64,000 nucleotides of DNA from Flavobacteriales bacterium. Lineage in GTDB: Bacteria > Bacteroidota > Bacteroidia > CAIKAF01. Numbering within the stretch: position 1 is the first letter of the stretch; every line of letters starts with the position of its first letter. The stretch is from NCBI GenBank assembly GCA_025451235.1, contig JANWKT010000014.1, forward strand, positions 124,001 to 188,000. Reading direction: 5' to 3'. Shown piece after piece: positions 45,334 to 54,436 of the stretch. Under the pieces are notes generated by a model that saw nothing but the letters and a program-made list of their open reading frames with translations, was not told the origin of the DNA and ran no database searches. Position numbers and translations under genes: made by a program.

Positions 45334-46119
45334 ATGGTAAAAACAAGACTGATACCGGTTTTATATATCAAAAATGGGTTGATTGTTCGCAGTGAGGATT
45401 TTACTTATCACCAGAATATTGGCAATGTGGTTAACCAAACCCAAAGGTACAACGGCTGGAATGTGGATGAGTTGATCTATATTGATATTAGCCGAGAATC
45501 GCATTATGACCTGGGAAGAGATGACCATAAGGTAGGTTCTTATAGCAGCCATGAAGAAATTGTGAAGGTGATCTCTAAAGAATGTTTTATGCCCTTAACT
45601 TTAGGTGGAGGGATCAGAGGAATGGGAGATATCAATTATCTGATCAGAAATGGGGCTGATAAGGTAAGCCTCAATACTGGAGCTTTTGAGTCGCCTGGGC
45701 TGGTACAAGAAGCTACCAATACCTATGGAGTGCAGGCTATTGTTATTTCTATCGACTATAGGTTAATTAACGGTGCTTCGGTAGTTTTTACTAATTTTGG
45801 TACTGTTAATACAGGGGTAAGTTTGATGGATTGGGCCGTGGAATGCGAAAAACTGGGTGCAGGAGAAATTTTTCTGAATGCAATCGATCGGGATGGAAAA
45901 GCATGCGGATATGATATTGAAACCATCGGGAAAGTAATAGAAAAAACCAGCTTACCGGTAATTGCATGTGGAGGTGCAGGGAATGAATATGATTTTGTTG
46001 AATTGGCAAAACAAACAAAGGTTTCTGGTATAGCTGCCGGTAATTGGTTTCATTTTGTTGAAGGAAGCTATCCTCGGGCCAAAAAAATGCTGAAAAAGAA
46101 TGGAATTAACGTTAGATAA
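45334..46119 (+). CDS. HisF-like synthase subunit lacking catalytic Asp11
   Basis: 261 residues, a full TIM barrel of the HisF family: GNVVNQTQRYNGWNVDELIYIDI, LTLGGGIRGMGDINYLIRNGADKVSLNT, GAGEIFLNAIDRDGKACGYD and VIACGGAGNEYDFVELA. The N-terminal strand is LIPVLYIKNG where true HisF has CLDVKDG: the catalytic Asp11 is Tyr11. The second catalytic Asp (in VISIDYR) remains. Loss of Asp11 fits the HisF2 paralogues that only channel ammonia from HisH to a WbpG/PseA-type amidotransferase. It overlaps the next gene by 20 bases. Confidence 0.88.
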   Translation: MVKTRLIPVLYIKNGLIVRSEDFTYHQNIGNVVNQTQRYNGWNVDELIYIDISRESHYDLGRDDHKVGSYSSHEEIVKVISKECFMPLTLGGGIRGMGDINYLIRNGADKVSLNTGAFESPGLVQEATNTYGVQAIVISIDYRLINGASVVFTNFGTVNTGVSLMDWAVECEKLGAGEIFLNAIDRDGKACGYDIETIGKVIEKTSLPVIACGGAGNEYDFVELAKQTKVSGIAAGNWFHFVEGSYPRAKKMLKKNGINVR

Positions 46120-47290
46120 AAAATATTTCATTGAGCCCGAACGGCCACCTAAGATGCAGTATTGCAGCAAATGTGTTTACCCAAAAAGCTCTGCAGTCCC
46201 ATTGGCTTTTGATGAAAACGGACTTTGCTCAGGTTGCAGATCGGCCAGCGAAAGAGTGGAGATCGATTGGGAAAGAAGAAAGAGATTATTTGATCAGCTT
46301 ATCAGTGACTATAAGAATACCACCGGATCAAACTATGATTGCATTATTCCGGTAAGTGGTGGGAAAGACAGCTATTACCAGATCCATATCATAAAAAAGG
46401 TCTATGGTTTGAATCCATTGCTGGTAACTTATCACGGCTATAATTATACTTCTGCAGGCATGAAGAATCTTCTCAACATGAGAGAAGCTTTTGGAGTGGA
46501 CCATATATTTTATACGCCAAGTGTTGAGATATTGAAAACGATGAACAGAATGGGAATGCTGATGATGGGAGATATGAATTGGCATGCCCATGCGGGGATT
46601 TTTACGTATCCGATCAGGGTTGCGGTTCAAATGAATATTCCATTAATGATATGGGGAGAACATGGATTCATGGACTTGGGTGGTATGCATTCATATAACG
46701 ATATGATTGAATTTACCTACAGATACAGACATGAACATTGTTTGAGAGGTTATGAATGGTATGATTTTGTAGAGAAGGCTCCTGCCTATGGAGAAAAGCT
46801 TGACAAGCAAGAGATGATCACGTGGATGTATCCTTCGGACGAAGAAATTGAAAAAGTGGGAGTAAGGGGGATTTATATTTCTAATTTCTTCAAATGGGAA
46901 GCCAATGACCATGGTGAGCTAATGAAAAAGGAATACGGATTTATAGAGGCAGATGAGCCCTTTGAAAGAACATATAGAAAATTGAGCAACCTGGATGATA
47001 TGCATGAAAATGGCATACATGATTATATGAAATATATTAAGTTTGGTTATGGAAGAGCTACCGATCATGTTTGTAAAGATATCCGGGCTGGGATCATGAC
47101 AAGAGATGAAGGAATTGAGATCGTAAAAAAAATGGACCCTATTAAATCAAAAGACCTTTATCGGTGGTTGGATTATGTGGGTTGGACGGAAGAAAAATTT
47201 GATCAGGTAGCGGATACTTTCAGAGATCCAAGGGTTTGGTGGAAAACAGCCAATGGAGAATGGAAAAAAGACAATCTTTGGGATGGATAA
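46100..47290 (+). CDS. N-acetyl sugar amidotransferase (PseA/WbpG family)
   Basis: 396 residues (or 378 from Met19 at 46154, which resembles other family starts). Zinc-ribbon cysteines CSKC (22-25) and CSGC (43-46) precede a PP-loop ATPase domain with PVSGGKDSYYQ (about 84-94). IWGEHGFMDLGG and YIKFGYGRATDHVCKDIRAG are typical. It uses ATP and ammonia from HisH/HisF to turn an acetamido group into an acetamidino group, for example on pseudaminic acid in Campylobacter or ManNAc3NAcA in Pseudomonas. Confidence 0.9.
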   Translation: MELTLDKKYFIEPERPPKMQYCSKCVYPKSSAVPLAFDENGLCSGCRSASERVEIDWERRKRLFDQLISDYKNTTGSNYDCIIPVSGGKDSYYQIHIIKKVYGLNPLLVTYHGYNYTSAGMKNLLNMREAFGVDHIFYTPSVEILKTMNRMGMLMMGDMNWHAHAGIFTYPIRVAVQMNIPLMIWGEHGFMDLGGMHSYNDMIEFTYRYRHEHCLRGYEWYDFVEKAPAYGEKLDKQEMITWMYPSDEEIEKVGVRGIYISNFFKWEANDHGELMKKEYGFIEADEPFERTYRKLSNLDDMHENGIHDYMKYIKFGYGRATDHVCKDIRAGIMTRDEGIEIVKKMDPIKSKDLYRWLDYVGWTEEKFDQVADTFRDPRVWWKTANGEWKKDNLWDG

Positions 47291-48308
47291 AGAGAACAAC
47301 ATTAACTTCAACGAGGCCGACATCAGGCCCAAGGATCTGTTAGATGGTCAAAATGCGGCTGTGCAGTCCGATATTGATTTTTTGCTACAACATAGAAACG
47401 CATTCGTTGAAGTGAATTGCCCAGCTTGTAATTCTACCAACTCCGAATTTGTTTTTGAGAAAAAGGGAATTAGTTATAAAAATTGTACCGATTGCAGTAC
47501 GATGTTTGTTTCACCCAGACCGGATGAAAATATTTTATCAGAATTCTATCGACAATCAAAAAACTACGAATATTGGAATACCTATATTTTCCCTGCCTCT
47601 GAGGAGACCAGAAAGAAAAAGATCTTTGTACCCCGTGTAGAACGGGCTATTGACCTTTGTAACAAATACAATGCTGGGAAAAATTTGCTTTTGGAGGTAG
47701 GTGCAGGTTTTGGCACTTTTTGTTCTTTATTAAATGAGAAAAAGGTTTTTAATAAAGTGATTGGCGTGGAACCTACTCCATCGTTAGCAGATACTTGCAG
47801 AAAAAAGGGGATTGAGATCATCGATAAGCCGATTGAAGAAATTGACGAGATAAAAAAAAATACGGTGGATGTAATTGCGAATTTTGAGGTGATCGAGCAC
47901 CTTTTTTCGCCGGATAACTTTATCAGGACTTGTTATGAACTTCTGGCCCCTGATGGGATCATGATCACTACCTGCCCGAATGGAAAAGGATTTGATGTAA
48001 TTACCCTGGGGACCTTATCTAATACAATCGATCATGAGCATTTGAATTATTTTAATCCGGATTCTTTGTCTGCCCTATTGGAGAAGAACGGATTTCAAGT
48101 GCTAGAAGTACTTACTCCTGGCATTCTGGACGCAGATATCGTAAGGAATTCGGTGTTAGAAGGAAAGTTTGATTTAAGCAAGCAACCATTCCTAAAAACG
48201 ATCCTGATCGATAAATGGAACGAAATGGGTAAACCTTTCCAGCAATTCCTGATCGACAACCACCTTTCTTCCAATATGTGGATAGTTGCAAAAAAAATAG
48301 CAAGATGA
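47283..48308 (+). CDS. SAM-dependent methyltransferase with zinc-ribbon head
   Basis: 341 residues from ATG 47283, which overlaps the preceding stop by 8 bases. CPAC and CTDC cysteines (about 45-72) form a zinc ribbon. The methyltransferase core has motif I LLEVGAGFGTFCSLL (about 138-152), GVEPTPSLADTCRKKG and VIANFEVIEHLFSPDNFI. It resembles C- and N-methyltransferases of deoxysugar pathways. It is second of its kind in the locus but not a close duplicate of the one at 42866-43777. Confidence 0.82.
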   Translation: MDKENNINFNEADIRPKDLLDGQNAAVQSDIDFLLQHRNAFVEVNCPACNSTNSEFVFEKKGISYKNCTDCSTMFVSPRPDENILSEFYRQSKNYEYWNTYIFPASEETRKKKIFVPRVERAIDLCNKYNAGKNLLLEVGAGFGTFCSLLNEKKVFNKVIGVEPTPSLADTCRKKGIEIIDKPIEEIDEIKKNTVDVIANFEVIEHLFSPDNFIRTCYELLAPDGIMITTCPNGKGFDVITLGTLSNTIDHEHLNYFNPDSLSALLEKNGFQVLEVLTPGILDADIVRNSVLEGKFDLSKQPFLKTILIDKWNEMGKPFQQFLIDNHLSSNMWIVAKKIAR

Positions 48309-49144
48309 GTAATGATAAAAACATTGAATTCTTCAACAAGAACGGATATTTAATCATTCCGAATGTATTGTCCTTGTCTACTGTGGAGACATTAAGAAGC
48401 AAGATCTTAGATATATTCTCCACCGGGGGATGGAAATCTTCTGAGTTCAATACGGAGAAAGTATTGAGCGATGTATATAACGTATTTCCTGAATTTATAG
48501 AGATGACCTTAACAGAGGATGTATTGAATTCGGTAAAAACGATCCTGGGGCCACATCCGATTCTCATGCCTGAAACAGCCGTCCACTATAAATTTTATAC
48601 CGGATGGCATAAAGATACCACTAGCCAGGAAAAGATGGGCTACCAATTTCATCATAAGCCCGAATCTTTGATGATCGAGTGTGGATTTTATTTGCAAGAC
48701 AATGATGAATATGGCGGAGGATTAACAGTAATGGAAGGATCCCATAGGACCGAAGATGTATACACAAAACCTCCCAGCCAAAAATCGGTTGTTTCCAGGA
48801 TTTCTAATAAATTGTTTGGCTCAGCAGATCCATTGGGAGATAGCATCAATCCGAACCAGCACCCGATTGTTGACATTAAAAGCAAGGCTGGGGATATGGT
48901 GATCTTTAATTTTAAAACCAATCACCGGGCCACCATGCCCCAAAAGGTAAAGGTGGAGGAAATCCCTGATCAATTCAGCAAAATTGCATTTTTCAATGCC
49001 TTTAGTGTAAACAATGAAACAGCCAATGATTACCTGAATTATATCAAGAGTAGGCCTGAGCCGTTTTACCAAAATTTGAAAAACAGGATATTAAATGACC
49101 AGTTAGTGAAAAAGGCAAAACAGCTTGACTTTACAGTTATCTAA
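48305..49144 (+). CDS. PhyH-family Fe(II)/2-oxoglutarate dioxygenase
   Basis: 279 residues from ATG 48305 (ATGA overlap with the previous gene). The opening NIEFFNKNGYLIIPNVLSL is typical of the phytanoyl-CoA dioxygenase family. The iron triad is visible as His and Asp in GWHKDTTS (about 100-107) and a distal His in TNHRATMPQ (about 212-220), with Arg binding 2-oxoglutarate. In glycan loci such enzymes hydroxylate sugars or lipid carriers; the substrate is unknown here. Confidence 0.83.
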   Translation: MSNDKNIEFFNKNGYLIIPNVLSLSTVETLRSKILDIFSTGGWKSSEFNTEKVLSDVYNVFPEFIEMTLTEDVLNSVKTILGPHPILMPETAVHYKFYTGWHKDTTSQEKMGYQFHHKPESLMIECGFYLQDNDEYGGGLTVMEGSHRTEDVYTKPPSQKSVVSRISNKLFGSADPLGDSINPNQHPIVDIKSKAGDMVIFNFKTNHRATMPQKVKVEEIPDQFSKIAFFNAFSVNNETANDYLNYIKSRPEPFYQNLKNRILNDQLVKKAKQLDFTVI

Positions 49145-49145
49145 T

Positions 49146-50618
49146 TTGAGCAGCTTTAAACAAATATTAAAAGCAACAAGCATCTACACCTTTTTGGGTT
49201 TCCTTCCTACTTTTTCAAGAATTTTTTTACTTCCTGTTTTTTTGATTTACCTCACAACAGCTGATTTTGCTATTATTGGGTTGTTTAGCATGCTTAGCTC
49301 AATTATTCCTGTTATCATCACTTTAGGAATGGAACATGCATTCACCAGATTCTATTTTGATTATCAGTCGAATAAAAAAATATTGAATTCTTACTTTTCC
49401 ACGGTATTTATTTTTATACTTCTGGTCTCGGTTATCTTCAGTGTTCTTTTTTTGATAACCGGCAACTTTCTCTTCCAGGTTTTGTTTAAGAATGATATTT
49501 TTACCTTTTACCCTTTTGGTACATTAGCACTTATCAACTCGGTATTTTCAGCCATTAATACATTATTTATTGTGTTCTATCGTAGCAGTAAGAATGTGAA
49601 AGCCTATTCGTTCTTTAATCTCATGCTATTTTTTCTCATTACTATTTTTGATGTATTGGCGATCGTTTTTTTTAGGTTCAGTCTTGAAAACATACTTATT
49701 CTAAAAACAGCAGCCTCAGTAATCGTTTGCTTGTTGTTTTCGGTTTTACATTTCGCTAAAACCAGGATATCCTTTGAAAAGAGATTTATTAAACCATCAC
49801 TCAAGTATGCATTGCCAGTTTTGCTGTATGGAGGATTGGCCCTCATTTTTTCATATCTAGACAGGATCATTATTGAAAACACCATTGACCTGGATGCACT
49901 AGCGGTATTTAATTTGGCTATGGCTATCGGTCAAGTGATCGAAACAATGATGTTTGCCATACAAACAGCCACTTATCCTACCGTTTATGAAATGTTCAAA
50001 AATGATCCGGCTGCCAATAATGAGGGGATCAACAGGCTTTACCGACTGGTGGGCGTATTTGTGATACTGATTACTTTGATCATTGTTTCATTGGCTCCTA
50101 TAGCCATTATCCTTTTTCTGGTAAAAGAGTATTGGATGGCGATCCCAATCATTCCTATCATTGTTGCCAGTTATTATTATCGCTATCTCTATATTGTGTA
50201 TGCAGAACCTATTTTCTTTTTCAAAAAAACAAGAAAGCTTCCGGGTCTTAGCTTGATGGCTGGCTTATTTGGATTTGCGGGTAATATTATTTTGATCCCC
50301 TACCTGGGCATCAAGGGAGCCGCAGTAGTCTTTTTTGCCTCTAAAATTGTTATTCTTATACCCACCTTCTATTGGTATTTGAAAAGCAGCACTTTTCGCT
50401 TTAACCTGAGATATGTGATCCATATAGTGGTTATAAATACCATGTTTTGCATGTTACTCTTTTTACTCCTGACCTTTTGCTCTATTGAAACCAATTGGAT
50501 GATGATGATTTGCTCTGTTCCATTCATACTTACTACTATTATTATATCGATTATATTTATAGTGAATGCCAGAAGAAAAAATATTAAATCAATCAGATCT
50601 GTTCTAGAAATTATATAA
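49146..50618 (+). CDS. Polysaccharide flippase (Wzx/MATE-like)
   Basis: About 490 residues. The frame is open from TTG 49125 (inside the previous gene); TTG 49146, directly after that stop, gives MSSFKQILKATSIYTFLGF and is preferred. Twelve to fourteen transmembrane helices span the chain, with Polysacc_synt features: FLGFLPTFSRIFLLPVFLIYLT, GMEHAFTRFYFDY and MAIGQVIETMMFAIQTATYPTVYEMF. It would move lipid-linked glycan units across the inner membrane. Its place amid the transferase genes fits Wzx. Confidence 0.88.
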   Translation: MSSFKQILKATSIYTFLGFLPTFSRIFLLPVFLIYLTTADFAIIGLFSMLSSIIPVIITLGMEHAFTRFYFDYQSNKKILNSYFSTVFIFILLVSVIFSVLFLITGNFLFQVLFKNDIFTFYPFGTLALINSVFSAINTLFIVFYRSSKNVKAYSFFNLMLFFLITIFDVLAIVFFRFSLENILILKTAASVIVCLLFSVLHFAKTRISFEKRFIKPSLKYALPVLLYGGLALIFSYLDRIIIENTIDLDALAVFNLAMAIGQVIETMMFAIQTATYPTVYEMFKNDPAANNEGINRLYRLVGVFVILITLIIVSLAPIAIILFLVKEYWMAIPIIPIIVASYYYRYLYIVYAEPIFFFKKTRKLPGLSLMAGLFGFAGNIILIPYLGIKGAAVVFFASKIVILIPTFYWYLKSSTFRFNLRYVIHIVVINTMFCMLLFLLLTFCSIETNWMMMICSVPFILTTIIISIIFIVNARRKNIKSIRSVLEII

Positions 50619-50621
50619 CTC

Positions 50622-52364
50622 ATGCTCATTACGGATAACCCTTCATATTACCAAACTCATACCGGAGATAAGGTGTTGATTGGGAATGGATATGTTATTT
50701 CCGGAACTCAACTTACGGTGGAGATGCTATCAGGGATCAATCAGCAACTGAATGGGTATGAAATTCTGGCAGCAGAGAGCATGATATCCGAGTTGAAAGA
50801 GCTTTGTACTCAGCCGTCACCAGTTAAAGTGGATGCCGGGAAGTATTTGCAAAACAGGAAGGACTATGATATCAAGTATTCTTTGATGTATGGCGACTTT
50901 AAGATCTTTGTTCTGAAAAGGAATATACTTGTAAGAATGATCGAGTTATTGCTTGAAACCTTGACCCTTTCAGAAACAGAAGTTGAATTGTATTTGCATA
51001 GTGATTATCAATTGATAAAATATGTCGACCATATACTTCCATATTTCAATAAAGAAAAAATAGGATTTTATGATAGTTGGAAAAACCGGGAGCGAACAAA
51101 AAATATATACTATTCTCTTCACAGGCTCCTGGCAAAAAAACCGGTAGTCAAACCTCATAAGAATCATTTTGTATTGTTTTTATTTGATATAGCCAGTGAG
51201 GTAGATATTTTCGAAAGATTTTTTGAAATGATCAATGCAACTAACGACATTACTTTATCGATTGTACAGGTTTCTTCTGGGGTGATGGAAAACAAAGTAG
51301 TGACAGCCGAAAAATACAAATCGGCAAATATTAACTATTTTCAATTTAAAGATTTTAAGGCACCGGCTATCAATACGAATTCACTATTCGGTGATTGGCT
51401 TTGGGCATTTCACCCAGGCTATGCGAATATTTTTTCAACGTCCATCTATCGTAGAAGCCTGGAAGTCTATTATTCTTTCGCAGAGCAATGTATACAAACC
51501 TTGAAGCCGGATGTGGTGATATTTGCAAATACTTCGGAAACCGGAAGAGCAGTGGCGGATGTATGCAGGCTGAAAAATATTCCATCTGTGAATGTGGAGT
51601 ATGGATTGTTTACGGATGATGCAATGCATATGGAAAGTAATATCCGTTTTTCGGCCAGAGCTTGCATTGGAGAAACAGGTGTGGAAATTTGGAAAAAGAG
51701 AAATGATCCAACACCGATTCACGAAGTAACAGGGTTCCTTAAATTGGACAAAACGCCGGATATAACCAGTCGCGACCCATTTTTTATTTCAGCGGGCATG
51801 GATCCTGGCTTAAAAACCATATTTTTTGCAAGCACCTGGGGAGGGACCAACGGAATTTATAACCAGGAAAAATTGCATATCGTAAAAACATTGATGACCA
51901 TTTGTGAAGGTAATGGCTATCAACTCATCATTAAAAAACATCCAGCCGAAACTGATCATTACCTTGACGAATTGGTGAAAAGCTGTAATAAAACCTCCAT
52001 CCGGATCTTTCATCATGGGGAAGTGGACCTGTACAGCGCACTTTCAGCTTGTGACCTGCTGGTCACCCAAAATTCCAGTATTAGTGCCGAGGCACTTTAT
52101 TACAACAAACCCGTGATGTTTGTTAACCTTACCACTCATCTCATCTGGCCCGACCTTCTTCCATTTATTCATGAAAAATTTGCGTTTAATGTAAGATCGA
52201 CTGCTGATCTTGAAAAAAACATTAAATTCATATTTGATAACCTGGACATGATCGCCGAAGAAGTAAGAAAGAACGCTTTAAAATATATCTATAAACCCGA
52301 CAGGAATGCATCGCGGAGGTTGCTTGATCTCTGTTTAAGATTAAAGAATGAGTATGGATCTTAG
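50622..52364 (+). CDS. GT-B transferase with HP and SS motifs
   Basis: 580 residues, no signal or membrane segment. The second half reads as a GT-B fold: FFASTWGGTNG, YQLIIKKHPAETDHY (about 430-444) and LVTQNSSISAEALYYNKPVMFVN (about 477-499). The HP and S-S pair are the motifs shared by bacterial sialyl-, Kdo- and related CMP-sugar transferases and capsule enzymes of the KpsS type. Given the CMP-nonulosonate genes nearby, it is a good candidate for the enzyme that attaches that sugar. The N-terminal ~200 residues are unrecognised. Confidence 0.6.
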   Translation: MLITDNPSYYQTHTGDKVLIGNGYVISGTQLTVEMLSGINQQLNGYEILAAESMISELKELCTQPSPVKVDAGKYLQNRKDYDIKYSLMYGDFKIFVLKRNILVRMIELLLETLTLSETEVELYLHSDYQLIKYVDHILPYFNKEKIGFYDSWKNRERTKNIYYSLHRLLAKKPVVKPHKNHFVLFLFDIASEVDIFERFFEMINATNDITLSIVQVSSGVMENKVVTAEKYKSANINYFQFKDFKAPAINTNSLFGDWLWAFHPGYANIFSTSIYRRSLEVYYSFAEQCIQTLKPDVVIFANTSETGRAVADVCRLKNIPSVNVEYGLFTDDAMHMESNIRFSARACIGETGVEIWKKRNDPTPIHEVTGFLKLDKTPDITSRDPFFISAGMDPGLKTIFFASTWGGTNGIYNQEKLHIVKTLMTICEGNGYQLIIKKHPAETDHYLDELVKSCNKTSIRIFHHGEVDLYSALSACDLLVTQNSSISAEALYYNKPVMFVNLTTHLIWPDLLPFIHEKFAFNVRSTADLEKNIKFIFDNLDMIAEEVRKNALKYIYKPDRNASRRLLDLCLRLKNEYGS

Positions 52365-53283
52365 TATCATTATTCCAACTAAAGACAGAGCACTGGTATT
52401 GAAGGATACCTTGGAGAAAGTGTCAATGATATTATTGGCCCATCCTAATATTGAAGCGATCGTAGTAAACGATTCTTCCACTTCCGAAATTGATTTTGTG
52501 CCTCAGGAAAATTTAACTGTTATCCGGAACCCTAAAAGCGGAGTTGCATCAGCCCGGAATTTCGGAGCTAGCTTGGCGAAGTCGGACGGGCTTCTTTTTC
52601 TTGATGATGATATCCTGGTTGAAGAAATACATATCAAACGAGCCATGGATTTTTTAAAAGAGTCTCCAAACGCTTGTTTGAACCTGGATTGGATATATCC
52701 CGAGGAATTGTTGGATATTTTGAAAAAAATAAAATTTGGAAGGTTTATGATCAATAACGGACTGGTGAGTTTGAAAGGTTGGGCCAGTGGACTGGAATGG
52801 TATCCCGACCAATTTTTCGAACGAACAAGTATGGCCAGCCAATTTTTGGTGATGCATAAATCGGTATTCGATGCGGTTGGTAAATACAACGAAAGTTTTC
52901 CGCATGCTGGCTTTGAGGACTATGATTTCCAGGAAAGATTGAAGAAGAAAAATATTAAATTATATCTTGATACAAGATATGCTACATATCATAACGAAAA
53001 AGACAGGCATGTTCCATTGAACTGGTTAAAAAGAAAAGAAAGAGAGGGAGAGACCCGGGCAGTGGCCGTAAAGATATTCCATTACTCTGAGAAGGATCCT
53101 GGCTACTCCTCCACCAAAATGTTAGCTTATTCTTTATTGATCCCTTTTAGAAAACTGATTTATTTCTATACCCTGCTTATCCCAAATCTAAAGTTTACAG
53201 ACTTCATTTACAATCGGCTCATGCATTGGTTGTCGGGGATTTATCATAATGCCGGATATAGAAAAATAAAAGCGGATAAATGA
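52348..53283 (+). CDS. Glycosyltransferase family 2
   Basis: 311 residues; ATGs at 52348 and 52354 both overlap the previous gene. GT-A fold: LSIIIPTKDRALVLKDTLE (4-22), VNDSSTSEI, SARNFGASLAKSDGLLFLDDDILVEE with the DxD-type LDDD that binds metal and nucleotide. GFEDYDFQERLKKKNIKLY is the usual acceptor-side ED motif. The C-terminus carries two hydrophobic segments that may sit on the membrane. Confidence 0.88.
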   Translation: MSMDLSIIIPTKDRALVLKDTLEKVSMILLAHPNIEAIVVNDSSTSEIDFVPQENLTVIRNPKSGVASARNFGASLAKSDGLLFLDDDILVEEIHIKRAMDFLKESPNACLNLDWIYPEELLDILKKIKFGRFMINNGLVSLKGWASGLEWYPDQFFERTSMASQFLVMHKSVFDAVGKYNESFPHAGFEDYDFQERLKKKNIKLYLDTRYATYHNEKDRHVPLNWLKRKEREGETRAVAVKIFHYSEKDPGYSSTKMLAYSLLIPFRKLIYFYTLLIPNLKFTDFIYNRLMHWLSGIYHNAGYRKIKADK

Positions 53284-53295
53284 TATCCATATTGA

Positions 53296-54435
53296 ATGAC
53301 GGAGCCAAAATCATATTTTAAAAGTCTTGATGCGATCAGGTTAATTGCTGCCACAATGGTGGTTTTGCAACATAGTTTTGGAGCTTATATCCCGAATATT
53401 TCACCGAAGGGTTCACTTATTTATCATTTGATCGCTATTTGTTGTGATGGAAGCACAGGAGTTTCTTTGTTTTTTGTATTAAGTGGATTTTTGATCACTT
53501 ATTTATTGATCAAGGAATCAGAAAAGGTAGGTAAGATCAATATCTTCTATTTCTACACCCGCAGGATCTTACGGATCTGGCCTTTATATTTTACCGTATT
53601 GATTTTTGCATTTCTCCTTTATCCAGCAGCTCGTGGGATATTGAATGTAGGTGTCGAATTTTGTTCCGAACCGTGGATGTATTTTGTTTTCCTGGGCAAT
53701 TTTGATCTGATCGATGTTTTTAAAAATTGTACCGGGAATGATCTGCTTTCTCAGAATATTACATGGTCGGTGGCGATAGAAGAGCAATTTTACATTTTCT
53801 GGCCACTCGTATTTTTATTGGCTCCAAAAAAACTATGGATCTATATAATGGTTTTCTTACTTTGTTGCTCGCTGGTTTTTAAGATCATATATATACATGA
53901 TATCCCTATTTTATACTTTCATACTTTTTCAGTCCTATCCGAATTAGTGATCGGGGGAATAGCCGCCTATTTCACTTTTTATCATAAAGGATTCAGGAGG
54001 TTTTTTCAACAAAAGGTGGGACTCCAACTATCCCTGATTATTTTACTGATCGTTCTGTTTAAATTATCAGGCAATTATGAGTTGCTTGGCATCTATTCAT
54101 ACGGAGCATTCAAGGTTATATGCTCTATTTTATTTGCGGCTTTGATCACCATACAGGTTTTGCTGCAGGATCAATCGAAATGGAGTCTTTCCCGTCTTTC
54201 ATTGTTTTCCAAATGGGGCGTTTACACCTACGGAATTTATATGCTTCATCCTATTGTTTTAAACCTGGTGAACTATTTTTTGAATTGGTTGAAATTAGAC
54301 AATACTGTGATTTGGTTCGGGGTCTTTCAGTTTTTGCTTTGCTTTAGTGGTACTTTGTTGGTTAGTTTTTTAAGTTATCGCTTTTTTGAGTCATACTTCT
54401 TAAAACTAAAACGTAAATTCACATTAATTTCATAG
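53296..54435 (+). CDS. Acyltransferase family 3 (OafA-like)
   Basis: 379 residues, ten transmembrane helices. The family start is FKSLDAIRLIAATMVVLQHSFGAYIP (about 6-31) with the conserved Arg and His; LFFVLSGFLITYLLIKESEK, FYTRRILRIWPLYF and WSVAIEEQFYIFWPL are diagnostic. It would O-acetylate the glycan or a lipid-linked intermediate at the inner membrane. Confidence 0.93.
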   Translation: MTEPKSYFKSLDAIRLIAATMVVLQHSFGAYIPNISPKGSLIYHLIAICCDGSTGVSLFFVLSGFLITYLLIKESEKVGKINIFYFYTRRILRIWPLYFTVLIFAFLLYPAARGILNVGVEFCSEPWMYFVFLGNFDLIDVFKNCTGNDLLSQNITWSVAIEEQFYIFWPLVFLLAPKKLWIYIMVFLLCCSLVFKIIYIHDIPILYFHTFSVLSELVIGGIAAYFTFYHKGFRRFFQQKVGLQLSLIILLIVLFKLSGNYELLGIYSYGAFKVICSILFAALITIQVLLQDQSKWSLSRLSLFSKWGVYTYGIYMLHPIVLNLVNYFLNWLKLDNTVIWFGVFQFLLCFSGTLLVSFLSYRFFESYFLKLKRKFTLIS

Positions 54436-54436
54436 C

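Noticed and set aside
44716-46119. HisH-HisF pair read as a histidine-biosynthesis operon
   Set aside because: No other his gene is present, HisF Asp11 is Tyr, and the pair is followed directly by a PseA/WbpG-type amidotransferase.
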